In this document: in pieces, positions 36,254-45,273 of the stretch | Layout: each line of letters starts with the position of its first letter | How positions within the stretch are numbered: position 1 is the first letter of the stretch | Assembly: GCF_018326265.1 (NCBI RefSeq) | Contig: NZ_AP023360.1 | Location: 7,871,001 to 7,935,000 of the forward strand | Source of the DNA: Catellatospora sp. IY07-71 | Lineage (GTDB): Bacteria > Actinomycetota > Actinomycetes > Mycobacteriales > Micromonosporaceae | Reading direction: 5' to 3' | DNA length: 64,000 nucleotides | Notes under the pieces: generated by a model | Seen by the model: only the letters and a program-made list of their open reading frames with translations | Databases searched by the model: none | Told to the model about the DNA's origin: nothing | Program-made: the position numbers and the translations under genes

Positions 36254-38137
36254 TCAGTCCCGCAACGCGTCCCTGGCCAGCAGCGCCACATGGAGCGACA
36301 GGCACGCCTGCACCGAATCCAGGTCTACTCCAAGAATGCGCTCGATCCGGGCCAGCCGCTCGTAGAAGGCGGGCCGGGACAGGTGCGCCGCCGCCGCGGC
36401 CGCCGCCTTGTTGCGCCCCTGCTCCAGGAACACCCGCAGGGTCGGCAGCAGCGCGTCGCGCGGATGCTCCGCGTCGTAGGCCAGCAGCGCCCCGAGCTGA
36501 CGCTCCACGAACGTCTGCAGCCGCGGCTCGTCGCGCAGCAGGTGCAGCAGCCCGGCCAGGCCCACGTTGGGCAGCCGGTGCACGGCCGGGCCGGCCGGGT
36601 CGTGCCGGGCCGCCTCGGCCACCTGCCGCGCCTCGACCAGCGAGCGCCGGGCCTCACGCAGGCTGTCCACGCCCGAGCCGGCCGCGATCAGCAGCGTGTC
36701 CGCCCGGCCCCGGCGCAGCGCGGCGGCGAAGGAGTCCAGCGCGGGCTCCTCGTCCCCGCGTACCGCCAGCAGGGCGCCCACCGCCCGGTCGTCGACGGCG
36801 CTGATCAGCGCGGTCTGCTTGGCCTCCCGGACGGCCTGCGACACGGCGTCGGCCAGGTCGCGCAGCGCCGCCTGCGCCGCCTCGGTGCCCGCGGCCAGCG
36901 ACTCGTCCCGGTGCCGCACCACCACCCCGACCAGCCGCCTGCGCTCCAGCTGGATGCCCAGCGCGGCCGCCCGCAAAGCCACCTCCGACACCGGCAGGCT
37001 GTGGTCCAGCAGCGCCGACAGCAACGTCCCGTGCAGCTGCCGCTCCAGCCCTTCGGCGTCACGCCGGATCAGCCGGCCCAGGGCCAGCGTGGACGCCGCC
37101 CGTTCGAGCAGGATGACCAGTCGTGTCGGCGGCGTCAGCGGATGCTCCTCACCGGCGATGCCGGCACCGGCGAGTGCCACCAGCTCCGGACCGCCGGCGA
37201 CCGGCCGGCCTGGGCGCAGCACATCAGCACCAGGCCCGCTCAAGCCGGACGCACCGGGGCCAGGCGCACCAGGGTCGGGCGAGGCAGGGGCCGGAGCCGT
37301 CGTCGCGCCGGGGGCGGCCGTGATCGGGTCGCCGAGGTCGCCCGGGTCGCCCAGTGAGGCGTCACGGGCGGCGGTGAAATCCTGGGCGGTGCCGGAGGCG
37401 GGCCAGCGCAGCAGGAGGCGGCCCCAGTCCTGCCCGCGTGCGCCGACCGGAGTCACCAGCCACCCGGTGTCCGGGTCGTAACCGCTGCGGCCGCTCGTGG
37501 GCTGCGCCTTCACCCGGCGGGAGTGCTGCTCCCAGCCGTCCAGCAGCAGCTCGGCCCGGTCCCCGGCGGCGTCGTACGCCAGCACCTGGCGGGCCAGGTT
37601 CTCCAGCACGATGGGGCAGCCCGCGAGCTGCGCCGCCTGGTGCACCACCTCGGCGGGCTCGGCGCCCTCGACGCTCAGCTCGGTGAACCGCTGGTGGATC
37701 TCCTCGGTGGCGCGCAGCTCGGCCAGCTGCGCGTCCACGATCAGCGAGTGCACCGCCTCGGTGATGCGCACGAACGGGGTGGGCCGGCGCAGCTCGATCA
37801 GCGGCATGCCCGCCTTCTGCGCGGCGGCCGCCATCACCCGGGGCACGCTGGCCGTGTACCGCCGCCCCAGCTCCACGACCAGCCCGGCCACGCCCACCTC
37901 GGCCAGGTCGTTGACGAACGCGCGCACCCCCGCGTCATCGGCGGGCAGGCCGATGCCGGTGGTCAGCACCAGCTCGCCGCCGCGCAGCAGGGTCGCTATG
38001 TCGGGCACCTCCGCCGAGTGCACCCAGCGCACCGGCCGGTCCAGCCCCGACTCCCCCGCCACCAGCCGTGGCGCGCCCACCCGCACCGGGTCCAGGGCGA
38101 TCACCTCGCGCACCGTCGGGAACACGGCCGCCGTCAC
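36254..38137 (-). CDS. PucR family transcriptional regulator
   Basis: Regulator of 627 residues: an N-terminal PucR sensory domain (FPTVREVIALDPV through ELRRPTPFVRITEAVHSLI, about 5-135), a GGDEF-like/GAF-like middle with a Pro/Ala/Gly-rich insertion near 280-330, and the C-terminal PucR-type HTH (FLEQGRNKAAAAAAAHLSRPAFYERLARIE). PucR proteins activate purine, GABA or proline-related catabolism; here it likely controls the two genes downstream. GTG at 38137 chosen because GGGGGAGGG lies just upstream and it starts at the domain edge. Confidence 0.88.
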   Translation of the reverse strand: MTAAVFPTVREVIALDPVRVGAPRLVAGESGLDRPVRWVHSAEVPDIATLLRGGELVLTTGIGLPADDAGVRAFVNDLAEVGVAGLVVELGRRYTASVPRVMAAAAQKAGMPLIELRRPTPFVRITEAVHSLIVDAQLAELRATEEIHQRFTELSVEGAEPAEVVHQAAQLAGCPIVLENLARQVLAYDAAGDRAELLLDGWEQHSRRVKAQPTSGRSGYDPDTGWLVTPVGARGQDWGRLLLRWPASGTAQDFTAARDASLGDPGDLGDPITAAPGATTAPAPASPDPGAPGPGASGLSGPGADVLRPGRPVAGGPELVALAGAGIAGEEHPLTPPTRLVILLERAASTLALGRLIRRDAEGLERQLHGTLLSALLDHSLPVSEVALRAAALGIQLERRRLVGVVVRHRDESLAAGTEAAQAALRDLADAVSQAVREAKQTALISAVDDRAVGALLAVRGDEEPALDSFAAALRRGRADTLLIAAGSGVDSLREARRSLVEARQVAEAARHDPAGPAVHRLPNVGLAGLLHLLRDEPRLQTFVERQLGALLAYDAEHPRDALLPTLRVFLEQGRNKAAAAAAAHLSRPAFYERLARIERILGVDLDSVQACLSLHVALLARDALRD

Positions 38138-38319
38138 CGCGGCCCTCCCCCGGCGGTACGCATCCGAACCCTCTTCCTCGTCTTCGAGCTGAGATCGAGT
38201 CCAGCGTACGGCCGACGGCACCGGCCGCCCTCGGGAGATCCCTAGGGACAGCCCGCCGCGGCGGCTGCTTCCCGACACGGACGTGCGCCGTGGATCTCCT
38301 CGTTCCGACAATGCGAGCC

Positions 38320-39090
38320 ATGAAGATGCGTCATGTTCTCACCGCCTTCGCCACCGCCGTCGCGTTCACGCTGCTGTCCCCGGCCAGCCCGGCGCTCGCC
38401 CTCGACGACAACCTGACCTGCGTCGACTTCCGAACCAGGTCGTTCCACGAGGGCTACCACACCACCACCATCGGCTACTGCCACCGCTACCAGTGGAACC
38501 CGCCGGTGAACGTGTCCAAGGAGAGCGGCGACCTGCCCGAGCAGCCCGGCGGCCCCGGCGGCGGCGTGGAGGTGCCCAACCGGCGCGGCGACATCGAGTG
38601 CTACCAGCTGCGCAAGCAGCTCGCGGAGATGGACCGGGAGTACGAGCAGATCTTCCTCGACTGGCAGGTGAGGCTGGCCGACCTGAAGAAGGCCGAGGAG
38701 GCGTACCAGCCGCAGCAGGAGGCGACCGAGGCGGCCCGCCGGGAGTGGCTCAGGAAGCGTGCCTCGTCCCGGACGTGGCTCAACATGTACCTCAAGCGCA
38801 GCGGCCTGCCGGTGCAGACGTACACCAACATCAAGGGCGCGGTGCTGCCGAAGGACCCCCAGGACTACACCGACATCGACATGAACAAGCCCTACTCGTG
38901 GATGCTCGTCGACGCCATCGCCGCCGAGCGCGCGGCCGAGGCCGCCTACCTGGCCGAGCAGGGCAAGGGAATCCCGCTGCTCAACGCAGTCATCGAGGCT
39001 CAGGAGGCCCTCGACCACGCCTTCGAGATGGCCACCGCCCACACCGAGGAGCGCGACCTGATCGAGGGCTACCTCGAGAAGAACTGCTGA
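38320..39090 (+). CDS. Secreted coiled-coil protein of unknown function
   Basis: Protein of 256 residues with a Sec signal peptide (KMRHVLTAFATAVAF, cleavage after SPALA-like motif near 30), an N-terminal extracellular part with several Cys (CVDF, GYCHRY, ECYQL, terminal C), and a long charged helical middle (residues about 80-150) likely to form a coiled coil. No family recognised. I chose ATG 38320 because GACAAT ends seven bases before it; ATG 38311 is also possible. Followed by a strong hairpin. Confidence 0.75.
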   Translation: MKMRHVLTAFATAVAFTLLSPASPALALDDNLTCVDFRTRSFHEGYHTTTIGYCHRYQWNPPVNVSKESGDLPEQPGGPGGGVEVPNRRGDIECYQLRKQLAEMDREYEQIFLDWQVRLADLKKAEEAYQPQQEATEAARREWLRKRASSRTWLNMYLKRSGLPVQTYTNIKGAVLPKDPQDYTDIDMNKPYSWMLVDAIAAERAAEAAYLAEQGKGIPLLNAVIEAQEALDHAFEMATAHTEERDLIEGYLEKNC

Positions 39091-39102
39091 CCGCGTGAAG
39101 CT

Positions 39103-39140
39103 GAGCACCGGCCGTGCGATCGCGGGCACGGCCGGTGCTC
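39103..39140 (+). terminator. 15-bp terminator hairpin
   Basis: GAGCACCGGCCGTGC (39103-39117) pairs exactly with 39126-39140 around an 8-base loop, 12 bases after the secreted protein gene. Confidence 0.75.
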
Positions 39141-39157
39141 ACCCGAGCGGCCCCTTC

Positions 39158-39220
39158 GCAGTTTCGGGGGAAACTGCACGAATCGCGGCACGGAAACGTG
39201 CAGTTTCCCCGAAACTGCAC
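39158..39220. repeat. Palindrome family A, inverted pair
   Basis: Two mini-palindromes in opposite orientation: GCAGTTTCGGGGGAAACTGC at 39158-39177 and GTGCAGTTTCCCCGAAACTG starting at 39198, each with GCAGTTTC/GAAACTGC arms; the whole is itself an inverted repeat. The core recurs at 9964-10090 and 50922-50993. It lies between convergent genes. Confidence 0.9.
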
Positions 39221-39244
39221 GTCGCGCGGGCGAGGGGGCGGCAG

Positions 39245-40045
39245 TCAGGCTAGGTCGTCGTCGCGGGTGAGTTCCCAGCAGGCGACGGCGGTGGCGGCGG
39301 CCACGTTGAGGGAGTCGACGCCGCGGCGCATGGGCAGGCGGACGCGCAGGTCGCTGGCGTCCAGGGCGTACCGGGACAGGCCCGGCCCCTCCGCGCCGAG
39401 CAGCAGTGCCGGGCGCAGCCGCTGGGCGGCGGTGAGCTGCTGCATCGGCACCGCGTCGGGCGCCGGCGTCATCGCGAGGATCGTGTATCCGGCGTCGCGC
39501 ACCTCGGACAGCGCCTGCGGCCACGGGTCGAGCTTGGCGTACGGCACCGCGAACACCTCGCCCATGCTCACCCGCACACTGCGCCGGTAGAGCGGGTCCG
39601 CGCAGGTCGGCGAGAGCAGCACCGCGTCGATGCCGAGCGCGGCCACCCCCCGGAAGATCGCCCCGATGTTCGTGTGGTTGTTGATGTCCTCCAGGATCAC
39701 CACCCGCCGGGCGGCGGCCAGCACCTCCGAGGCCGGTGGCACCGGCTGCCGGTGGAAGCTGGCCAGCACGCCCCGGTGCACGTGGAAGCCGGTGACCTGC
39801 TCCAGGACGTCCGGCTCGGCGCCGTAGACGGGCGCGCCGATCAGGTCCGCGACCTGCGCCGCCCGCTTGGCCTCGACCAGAAACGAGCGCGGCCGGTAGC
39901 CGGCCCGCAGCGCGCGCCGCAGCACCAGCTCGCCCTCGGCGATGAACAGGCCGTGCGGCGGCTCCCAGCGCGTACGCAGCTCGACGTCGGTCAGCGCCCG
40001 GTAGTCCGCGATGCGCTCGTCGCCGGGATCCGTGATCAGCTCCAC
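39245..40045 (-). CDS. SpoU/TrmH family RNA 2'-O-methyltransferase
   Basis: SPOUT-class RNA ribose methyltransferase of 266 residues. Motif 1 is EDINNHTNIGAIFR near 125, motif 2 LLGAEGPGLS near 210, motif 3 MRRGVDSLNVAAATAVA near 240, which form the trefoil-knot SAM site. The N-terminal 100 residues are an L30e-like RNA-binding domain. Target nucleotide unknown. The GTG start follows CAGAAT by six bases (probable leaderless). Confidence 0.92.
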   Translation of the reverse strand: MELITDPGDERIADYRALTDVELRTRWEPPHGLFIAEGELVLRRALRAGYRPRSFLVEAKRAAQVADLIGAPVYGAEPDVLEQVTGFHVHRGVLASFHRQPVPPASEVLAAARRVVILEDINNHTNIGAIFRGVAALGIDAVLLSPTCADPLYRRSVRVSMGEVFAVPYAKLDPWPQALSEVRDAGYTILAMTPAPDAVPMQQLTAAQRLRPALLLGAEGPGLSRYALDASDLRVRLPMRRGVDSLNVAAATAVACWELTRDDDLA

Positions 40046-40090
40046 GCCCCGATTCTGCCGGACCGTCCCGCCCCGCTCCGCGGCGGCGCA

Positions 40091-40126
40091 GAACGGGGCC
40101 GGTGGCGTGAACCACCGGCCCCGTTC
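40091..40126 (-). terminator. 15-bp terminator hairpin after slipin gene
   Basis: GAACGGGGCCGGTGG (40091-40105) and its perfect inverse at 40112-40126 enclose CGTGAA. It lies 15 bases beyond the slipin stop on the minus strand. Confidence 0.75.
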
Positions 40127-40141
40127 CGCTGCATCAGCGAG

Positions 40142-41152
40142 TCACTCCTTGGGGAGCCGGCTCGCCTCGGTCTCGATCTCCTTGACGGCCGCGGCCGCCT
40201 CCTCCGCCACGCGCTGCGCCTCGGCCTCGGCCTCGGCGCCCGACTCGCGGGCCGCCTCGGCTGCCGCCGGGTCGCTGCGCAGGCCGCCGAAGGTCGCCGC
40301 GATGCCGTCCAGCGCCTTGGTCAGCTCGACCGGCACGATCCACAGCTTGTTCGACGCGCCGGCCGCGATCTGCGGGAGCGCCTGCAGGTACTGCCAGGCC
40401 ATCACCTTGTTGTCGGGCGACGAGACGTGGATCGCGTCGACGACCAGCTTGATCGCCTTGGCCTGGCCCTCGGCCTGCAGGATGCGGGCCTGGCGCTCAC
40501 CGTCGGCGCGCAGCACGGCCGCCTGCTTCTCACCCTCGGCGGTGAGGATCTGCGACTGCTTGTGGCCTTCGGCGTTGAGGATCGCGGCGCGGCGGTCCCG
40601 CTCGGCGCGCATCTGCTTCTCCATGGAGTCGCGGATGCTCGGCGGCGGCTCGATCGCCTTGATCTCGACGCGGGTCACCTTGACGCCCCACCGGCCGGTG
40701 TTCTCGTCGAGCACCGCCGACAGCTGCCGGTTGACCTCCTCGCGGCTGGTCAGCGAGCGCTCCAGGTCCATCGAGCCGATCACGTTACGCAGCGTGGTGA
40801 CGGTCAGCTGCTCGATCGCCTGCAGGAAGTTCGCGATCTCGTAGGTCGCCCGCACCGGGTCGATGACCTTGAAGTACAGCACGGTGTCGATCGAGACCAC
40901 CAGGTTGTCCGACGTGATCACCGGCTGCGGCGGGAAGCTGACCACCTGCTCCCGCAGGTCGACCTTGGTCCGGACCGCGTCGATGAACGGCACCAGGATG
41001 TTCAGGCCGGGGGTCAGCGTGCGGTTGTACTTGCCCAGCCGCTCGACCACGTCGTTGCGCTGCTGCGGCACGATCTTGACCATCTTGATCAGGGTGATCA
41101 GGACGATCAGTGCCACGATGACCACCAGGGCGGTCACGAAAGTCTCCATCAA
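40142..41152 (-). CDS. SPFH/Band 7 (slipin) membrane protein
   Basis: Stomatin-like protein of 336 residues: an N-terminal hydrophobic hairpin (ALVVIVALIVLITLI, residues 7-21), a Band 7 domain (about 22-190; PQQRNDVVERLGKYNRTL, PFIDAVRTKVDLREQ), then a long Ala/Glu/Lys coiled coil (HKQSQILTAEGEKQAAVL). Such proteins form membrane microdomain scaffolds. The ATG overlaps the NfeD stop by four bases; slipin and NfeD are a conserved functional pair. Confidence 0.93.
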   Translation of the reverse strand: MMETFVTALVVIVALIVLITLIKMVKIVPQQRNDVVERLGKYNRTLTPGLNILVPFIDAVRTKVDLREQVVSFPPQPVITSDNLVVSIDTVLYFKVIDPVRATYEIANFLQAIEQLTVTTLRNVIGSMDLERSLTSREEVNRQLSAVLDENTGRWGVKVTRVEIKAIEPPPSIRDSMEKQMRAERDRRAAILNAEGHKQSQILTAEGEKQAAVLRADGERQARILQAEGQAKAIKLVVDAIHVSSPDNKVMAWQYLQALPQIAAGASNKLWIVPVELTKALDGIAATFGGLRSDPAAAEAARESGAEAEAEAQRVAEEAAAAVKEIETEASRLPKE

Positions 41153-41580
41153 TCCCTCCAGACCAGCGCCGTGGCGCCGTCCACTTTCACTACTCTGACC
41201 CGGTCACCCGGGACGTATGTCTTCGTGGCGTCGTACGGCCGCGCCCGCCACAGCTCGCCGCCGATCTTGACGAGGCCGTTGTCCGCGTCGACGCGCTCCA
41301 CGACCAGCGCGTCCTGGCCCTCGGTGACGGAGAACTCCGCCTCCTTGCTCGGGTCCCCGCGGAAGAAGCGGTGCTTCATCCAGGGGCGCACCACCGCGAG
41401 CGACAGCGTGGACACCACGATGAACGCGATGCCCTGGATCCAGCCGGGCGCCCCCGCCAGACCCACCAGCGACGCGGCGAGGAACCCGGCGCCGAGCATC
41501 AGCAGCACGAACGTGCCGGTGAACAGCTCCGCGATCACCGCCACCGCTGCGAGGAGTAGCCACCACATCCAATCTTCCAC
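41149..41580 (-). CDS. NfeD family membrane protein
   Basis: Short NfeD of 143 residues: three or so hydrophobic segments in the first 70 residues (WWLLLAAVAVIAELFTGTF, LLMLGAGFLAASLVGL, GIAFIVVSTLSLAVV) and a C-terminal OB-fold domain (GLVKIGGELWRARP, PGDRVRVVKVDG). The protease domain of long NfeD proteins is missing, normal for this class. GTG start six bases after CACGAT, likely leaderless. First gene of the slipin operon. Confidence 0.92.
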   Translation of the reverse strand: MEDWMWWLLLAAVAVIAELFTGTFVLLMLGAGFLAASLVGLAGAPGWIQGIAFIVVSTLSLAVVRPWMKHRFFRGDPSKEAEFSVTEGQDALVVERVDADNGLVKIGGELWRARPYDATKTYVPGDRVRVVKVDGATALVWRD

Positions 41581-41761
41581 GAGCTGATCGTGTCACGCTC
41601 GCGCCAGTGATGGGGGGTGTGGATCTCCTCGTCCGTTCGGACAGATCCGGTGGTACGCGCGGGCGAGCGCGGTAACGCACTGGCCCCCGCCGCGTTGTCC
41701 GCATAGGTTGTCCAGCGCGACAGCGGCCGCGCCGTCGCGTGCGCACAGGGGTGGAGAGACG

Positions 41762-43078
41762 ATGACGCTGACCGAGCGGACCGCGGCGCGGATCGATGAG
41801 CTGGTGGCGAGCGCGCAGGCGCAGGGGCGTACCCCCTGCCTGGTGGCCGCCGTGGTGCGGGACGGGCGGCGGGTCCACTTCAGCGCCGCCGGGGCCGACC
41901 CGGCGACCGGTGCGCCCACCCCGGACACCCAGTTCCGGATCGGCTCGATCAGCAAGACGATGACCGCGGTGCTCGTGCTGCAGTTGCGCGACGAGGGCGC
42001 GCTCGCCCTGGACGACCTGCTCTACCGGCACCTGCCCGGCACCCCGGTGGGCAGCGCCATCACCATCCGGCAGCTGCTCGGCCACGCGTCGGGGCTGCAG
42101 CGCGAGCCCGACGGCCCGTGGTGGGAGCGCCACGACGGCCCCGACCTCGACACCTTCCTGGCCGCGCTGACCCCGGACAAGCTCGCCTATCCGCCGCACC
42201 GCGCCTACCACTACTCCAATCTCGCGTACGGGCTGCTCGGCGCGGTCGTGCACCGGCTCACCGGTCTGCACTGGACGGAGCAGATCACCAAGCGCCTGCT
42301 GGAGCCGCTCGGCATGAGCCGCACCACCTACCGGGAGACCGAGCCGTTCGCGCGCGGCTACGTGGTGCACCCGTGGCACGGCACGCTGCACGAGGAGCCG
42401 CGCACCGACGCCGGTGCCATGGCGCCCGCCGGGCAGCTCTGGTCCACCGCCGACGACCTGCTGAAGTGGGCCGCGTTCCTGGCCGATCCCGACCCGGCCG
42501 TGCTGGCCCCGGCGACGCTGGCCGAGATGTGCGCGCCGGTGGTGATGAGCGACCTGGAGTCCTGGACCACCGGCCACGGCCTGGGCCTGGAGCTGGTGCG
42601 CAGCGGCGAGCGCATCTTCGCCGGGCACGGCGGCTCGATGCCCGGTTACCTGGCCCACCTGTGGACGCACCGGGCGAGCCGGACCGGCGTGGTCACCTTC
42701 GCCAACGCGTACACCCTGCACGGGCAGCGGATGGCGGAGCTGAGCCGGCGGCTGCTCGCCGACGTGCTCGACGGCGAGCCCGAGCGCCCGGCGCCGTGGC
42801 AGCCCGCGCCCGAGGCCGGTGAGCCGCACGAGCTGGACGGCGCCTGGTGGTGGATGGGGCGCGAGTTCGCGGCCCGCTACGACGCGGCCGCGAACGAGCT
42901 GGTGGTCACGCCGGTCACCGTGCCCGGCACCCCGTGGCGGTTCACCACCGAGGGCGCGGACGTGTGGCGCTGCCACAGCGGCAGCAACGACGGCGAGGTG
43001 CTGCGGGTCCGCCGCGACGCCGAGCGGACGCCGGTGGAGCTGGACATCGCCACCTTCGTACACGCCCGGCAACCGTGA
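41762..43078 (+). CDS. Beta-lactamase-fold serine hydrolase
   Basis: Serine hydrolase of 438 residues in the class C beta-lactamase/PBP4*/esterase family. The SxxK nucleophile is in GSISKTM near residue 65, the YxN equivalent is HYSNLAYGLLG near 155, and the third box is HGGSMPGY near 300. A 100-residue C-terminal lipocalin-like region follows. There is no signal peptide, so it may be cytoplasmic. ATG at 41762 with GGAGAG upstream. Substrate unknown; peptide, ester or beta-lactam hydrolysis are all possible. Confidence 0.87.
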   Translation: MTLTERTAARIDELVASAQAQGRTPCLVAAVVRDGRRVHFSAAGADPATGAPTPDTQFRIGSISKTMTAVLVLQLRDEGALALDDLLYRHLPGTPVGSAITIRQLLGHASGLQREPDGPWWERHDGPDLDTFLAALTPDKLAYPPHRAYHYSNLAYGLLGAVVHRLTGLHWTEQITKRLLEPLGMSRTTYRETEPFARGYVVHPWHGTLHEEPRTDAGAMAPAGQLWSTADDLLKWAAFLADPDPAVLAPATLAEMCAPVVMSDLESWTTGHGLGLELVRSGERIFAGHGGSMPGYLAHLWTHRASRTGVVTFANAYTLHGQRMAELSRRLLADVLDGEPERPAPWQPAPEAGEPHELDGAWWWMGREFAARYDAAANELVVTPVTVPGTPWRFTTEGADVWRCHSGSNDGEVLRVRRDAERTPVELDIATFVHARQP

Positions 43079-43079
43079 C

Positions 43080-43514
43080 TCAGCCGCTGACCTGCCGGTA
43101 GTTGCCCAGCCAGAACAGCGAGAAGACCGGGATCACCGCGAACGCGGTGCCCAGCACGATCAGCCCGTGGAAGTTCAGCAGGAACTCCAGGCCCAGCAGC
43201 GCCAGCGGGGGCAGCGCGCCGAGCACCACCAGCACCGCCAGGTACGCCCCGCGGGCGACTCCCTCCTGCCACAGCTGCCGGCCGAGCGGGCCGTCGCCGT
43301 CGGTGTGCCACGCGTTCACCCCGCCGGTGGAGTCGTCGCTGAACACGTCGCCGGACTGGTCGACCCGGGCCCAGCGCACGTCCGCGCCGATCCGGCGGCC
43401 GAGCGCGGCGCGCAGCCGGGCGTCCCAGCGCCGGTCGTAGCGCACCGAAAGGACGATGTAGAGCACCAGCCAGGTGAGGCTGACGGCGAGCTGTACGCCG
43501 AGGGGGACGGTCAT
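43080..43514 (-). CDS. Small membrane protein of unknown function
   Basis: Protein of 144 residues with one N-terminal helix (LAVSLTWLVLYIVLSV), a soluble charged middle (residues 26-85), and two closely spaced C-terminal helices (YLAVLVVLGALPPLALLGL and LIVLGTAFAVIPVFSLFWL). Not recognised. ATG start with TAGGCT ending eight bases before it. Ends one base after the convergent hydrolase gene. Confidence 0.7.
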   Translation of the reverse strand: MTVPLGVQLAVSLTWLVLYIVLSVRYDRRWDARLRAALGRRIGADVRWARVDQSGDVFSDDSTGGVNAWHTDGDGPLGRQLWQEGVARGAYLAVLVVLGALPPLALLGLEFLLNFHGLIVLGTAFAVIPVFSLFWLGNYRQVSG

Positions 43515-43575
43515 GGCGGGAGAGCCTAGGAGCGCCGGGGCCGCCCTGTCGAGGTCCGTCCGGTGGACCTCCGCG

Positions 43576-44388
43576 TCACTCGTCGGGCGTGGTGACGAAG
43601 TCGATCAGGCGCTCCACCGCGTTCACCAGCGGGGTCTCCAGGTCGTGGTAGCTGTCCACGCGGGACAGCAGCCGCCGCCAGAACGCCGCGGGCTCGCCCA
43701 CGCCGAGGGCCGCGCAGATGCCCTCCTTCCAGGGGTGCCCGTACGGCACCACGGGCCACTCCTCCATGCCCAGGCGCGACGGCTTCACCGCCTGCCACAC
43801 GTCGACGTAGGGATGCCCGGCGATCAGCGCGTACGGGTTGTCCACGGCCTGCGCCAGGCGCGCCTCCTTGGTGCCCGACACCAGGTGGTCCACCAGCACG
43901 CCGAGCCGCCGGCCCGGCTCCGGCGCGAACTCGCGCACCGCGCCGGGCAGGTCGTCCACGCCGTGCATCGGCTCCACCACGACCGCCTCGGCGCGCAGAT
44001 CGTCGCCCCAGACGCGTTCGAGCAAGGCCGCGTCGTGCAGGCCCTCCACCCAGATCCGGCCCGCACGGGCGACCTTGGCGCGGGCGGGCGCTGCCGCCAC
44101 CGAGCCGGACGCCGTCCGCCTCGGCTGGGCGGGCGCGGGCGCCTGCGGACGCCGCAGCGTCACCGGTGTCCCATCCAGCAGGAAGGCGGCGGGATCGAGT
44201 GGGAAGTGCCTGCGGCGGCCCTGCCGGTCCTCCAGGGTGACCGCGCCGTACTCGAAACCGACGACCGCCCCGCAGAAGCCGCTGGCCGCGTCCTCGACCA
44301 CGAGGCCCAGCTCAGCGTCGCGTTCGGGGGTCACCCGGCGGGGCTTGCGGCGGTCGAAACCGTCCAGCACGTCATCGCTGTAGCGCAT
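43576..44388 (-). CDS. DUF3097 family protein
   Basis: Conserved actinobacterial protein of 270 residues, matching DUF3097: a small N-terminal barrel (VVGFEYGAVTLEDRQG RHFPL-type strands), an Ala/Pro linker, then a TOPRIM-like domain with WVEGLHDAALLERVWG near 115 and LVDHLVSGTKEA near 165, ending in helical RVDSYHDLETPLVNAVERLIDFV. Acidic residues in the second domain suggest metal-dependent nucleic-acid chemistry, but no function is established to my knowledge. Start at ATG 44388, eight bases after TAGGGT. Confidence 0.85.
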   Translation of the reverse strand: MRYSDDVLDGFDRRKPRRVTPERDAELGLVVEDAASGFCGAVVGFEYGAVTLEDRQGRRRHFPLDPAAFLLDGTPVTLRRPQAPAPAQPRRTASGSVAAAPARAKVARAGRIWVEGLHDAALLERVWGDDLRAEAVVVEPMHGVDDLPGAVREFAPEPGRRLGVLVDHLVSGTKEARLAQAVDNPYALIAGHPYVDVWQAVKPSRLGMEEWPVVPYGHPWKEGICAALGVGEPAAFWRRLLSRVDSYHDLETPLVNAVERLIDFVTTPDE

Positions 44389-44396
44389 GCGACGGC

Positions 44397-44402
44397 ACCC
44401 TA
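44397..44402 (-). promoter_or_regulatory. -10 box TAGGGT of DUF3097 gene
   Basis: Minus-strand TAGGGT ends eight bases before ATG 44388; no Shine-Dalgarno. Divergent from the promoter at 44466-44471. Confidence 0.45.
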
Positions 44403-44465
44403 GTCGCCGTTGCCCTTCCGCGCTCAATGACGCGCCGGTCCGGGACAAACCCCAGGAACAGCACG

Positions 44466-44471
44466 TACCCT
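44466..44471 (+). promoter_or_regulatory. -10 box TACCCT of leaderless gene at 44479
   Basis: TACCCT is followed by seven bases and then ATG, with no Shine-Dalgarno in between. Confidence 0.5.
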
Positions 44472-44478
44472 GGTCGGC

Positions 44479-45264
44479 ATGTCCCCCGCAGCGCAGGTGA
44501 CCCTGACCGCGCGCCGCTCGGCCCGGCTGGTGACCTGGGCCCGGGCGTGGCGCGCCGGACTGGTCTCCTTCGACGAGATCCTCGACGACCTCACCGCCGA
44601 GGAGGAGCAGCACGTGCGCGACCTGCCCGGCCAGTGGCGCGAGGAGGTCGAGCTGCGCGAGGCGCTGCCCGCGCTCGCGAAGCTGCACCCGGACGAGATC
44701 CGGCTGGTGCTGCCGGTGCCCGGCGACCCGCGCGGGCTGCCCGGCCCCGGCCCGTTCACCAGCCACGCGCTGGTCGCCGGCGAGGGTGTGGTGGCCAGCC
44801 GGCTCGGCCTGGTCCCGGAGGCGCGGCAGCACACGTCCGGTTCCGGCGACACCTTCACCACGCTGCTGTGGCGGGCCTTCGAGCTGCCCGAGGCGCCCCC
44901 GGGGCTGCACCAGCCGGGCGTACGCGAGGCCGACGCCGCGCTGAGCCAGGCGCTGACCGAGGCCACCACCCGGCTCGTCCGGCTGGACGTGGCGCAGTGG
45001 CGCCCGGAGCTGGCCGGGGCGCTCGCCGCGCTGCGCAAGCCCGACGCCGAGACCGACCTGCCGCCGGGCTACGACCCGCGCGCCCGCCGCCTGTACGCCC
45101 GCGCCAGCGTGCTGGACCGGGTGCTCACCCTGGCCGGGCAGGCCGCCCCGGGCGGCGCGCTGAACAGCTTCGAGGCCCAGCAGCGCGACGAGGCGCTGCG
45201 CCCGCTCGCCGCCGCCTGCCGCAACGCCCTGGTGGCCGCCTGCAACGCCCCCTTCGAGGGGTGA
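44479..45264 (+). CDS. Conserved hypothetical protein, actinobacterial type
   Basis: Soluble protein of 261 residues, mostly alpha-helical, acidic at the N-terminus (FDEILDDLTAEEEQHVRDLP) with a central beta-containing segment (DEIRLVLPVPGDPRGLPGP). I recognise no domain and no catalytic motif. The even composition and strict high-GC wobble support a real gene. ATG is leaderless. Ends nine bases before the convergent HAD gene. Confidence 0.8.
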   Translation: MSPAAQVTLTARRSARLVTWARAWRAGLVSFDEILDDLTAEEEQHVRDLPGQWREEVELREALPALAKLHPDEIRLVLPVPGDPRGLPGPGPFTSHALVAGEGVVASRLGLVPEARQHTSGSGDTFTTLLWRAFELPEAPPGLHQPGVREADAALSQALTEATTRLVRLDVAQWRPELAGALAALRKPDAETDLPPGYDPRARRLYARASVLDRVLTLAGQAAPGGALNSFEAQQRDEALRPLAAACRNALVAACNAPFEG

Positions 45265-45273
45265 CCCGGGCGG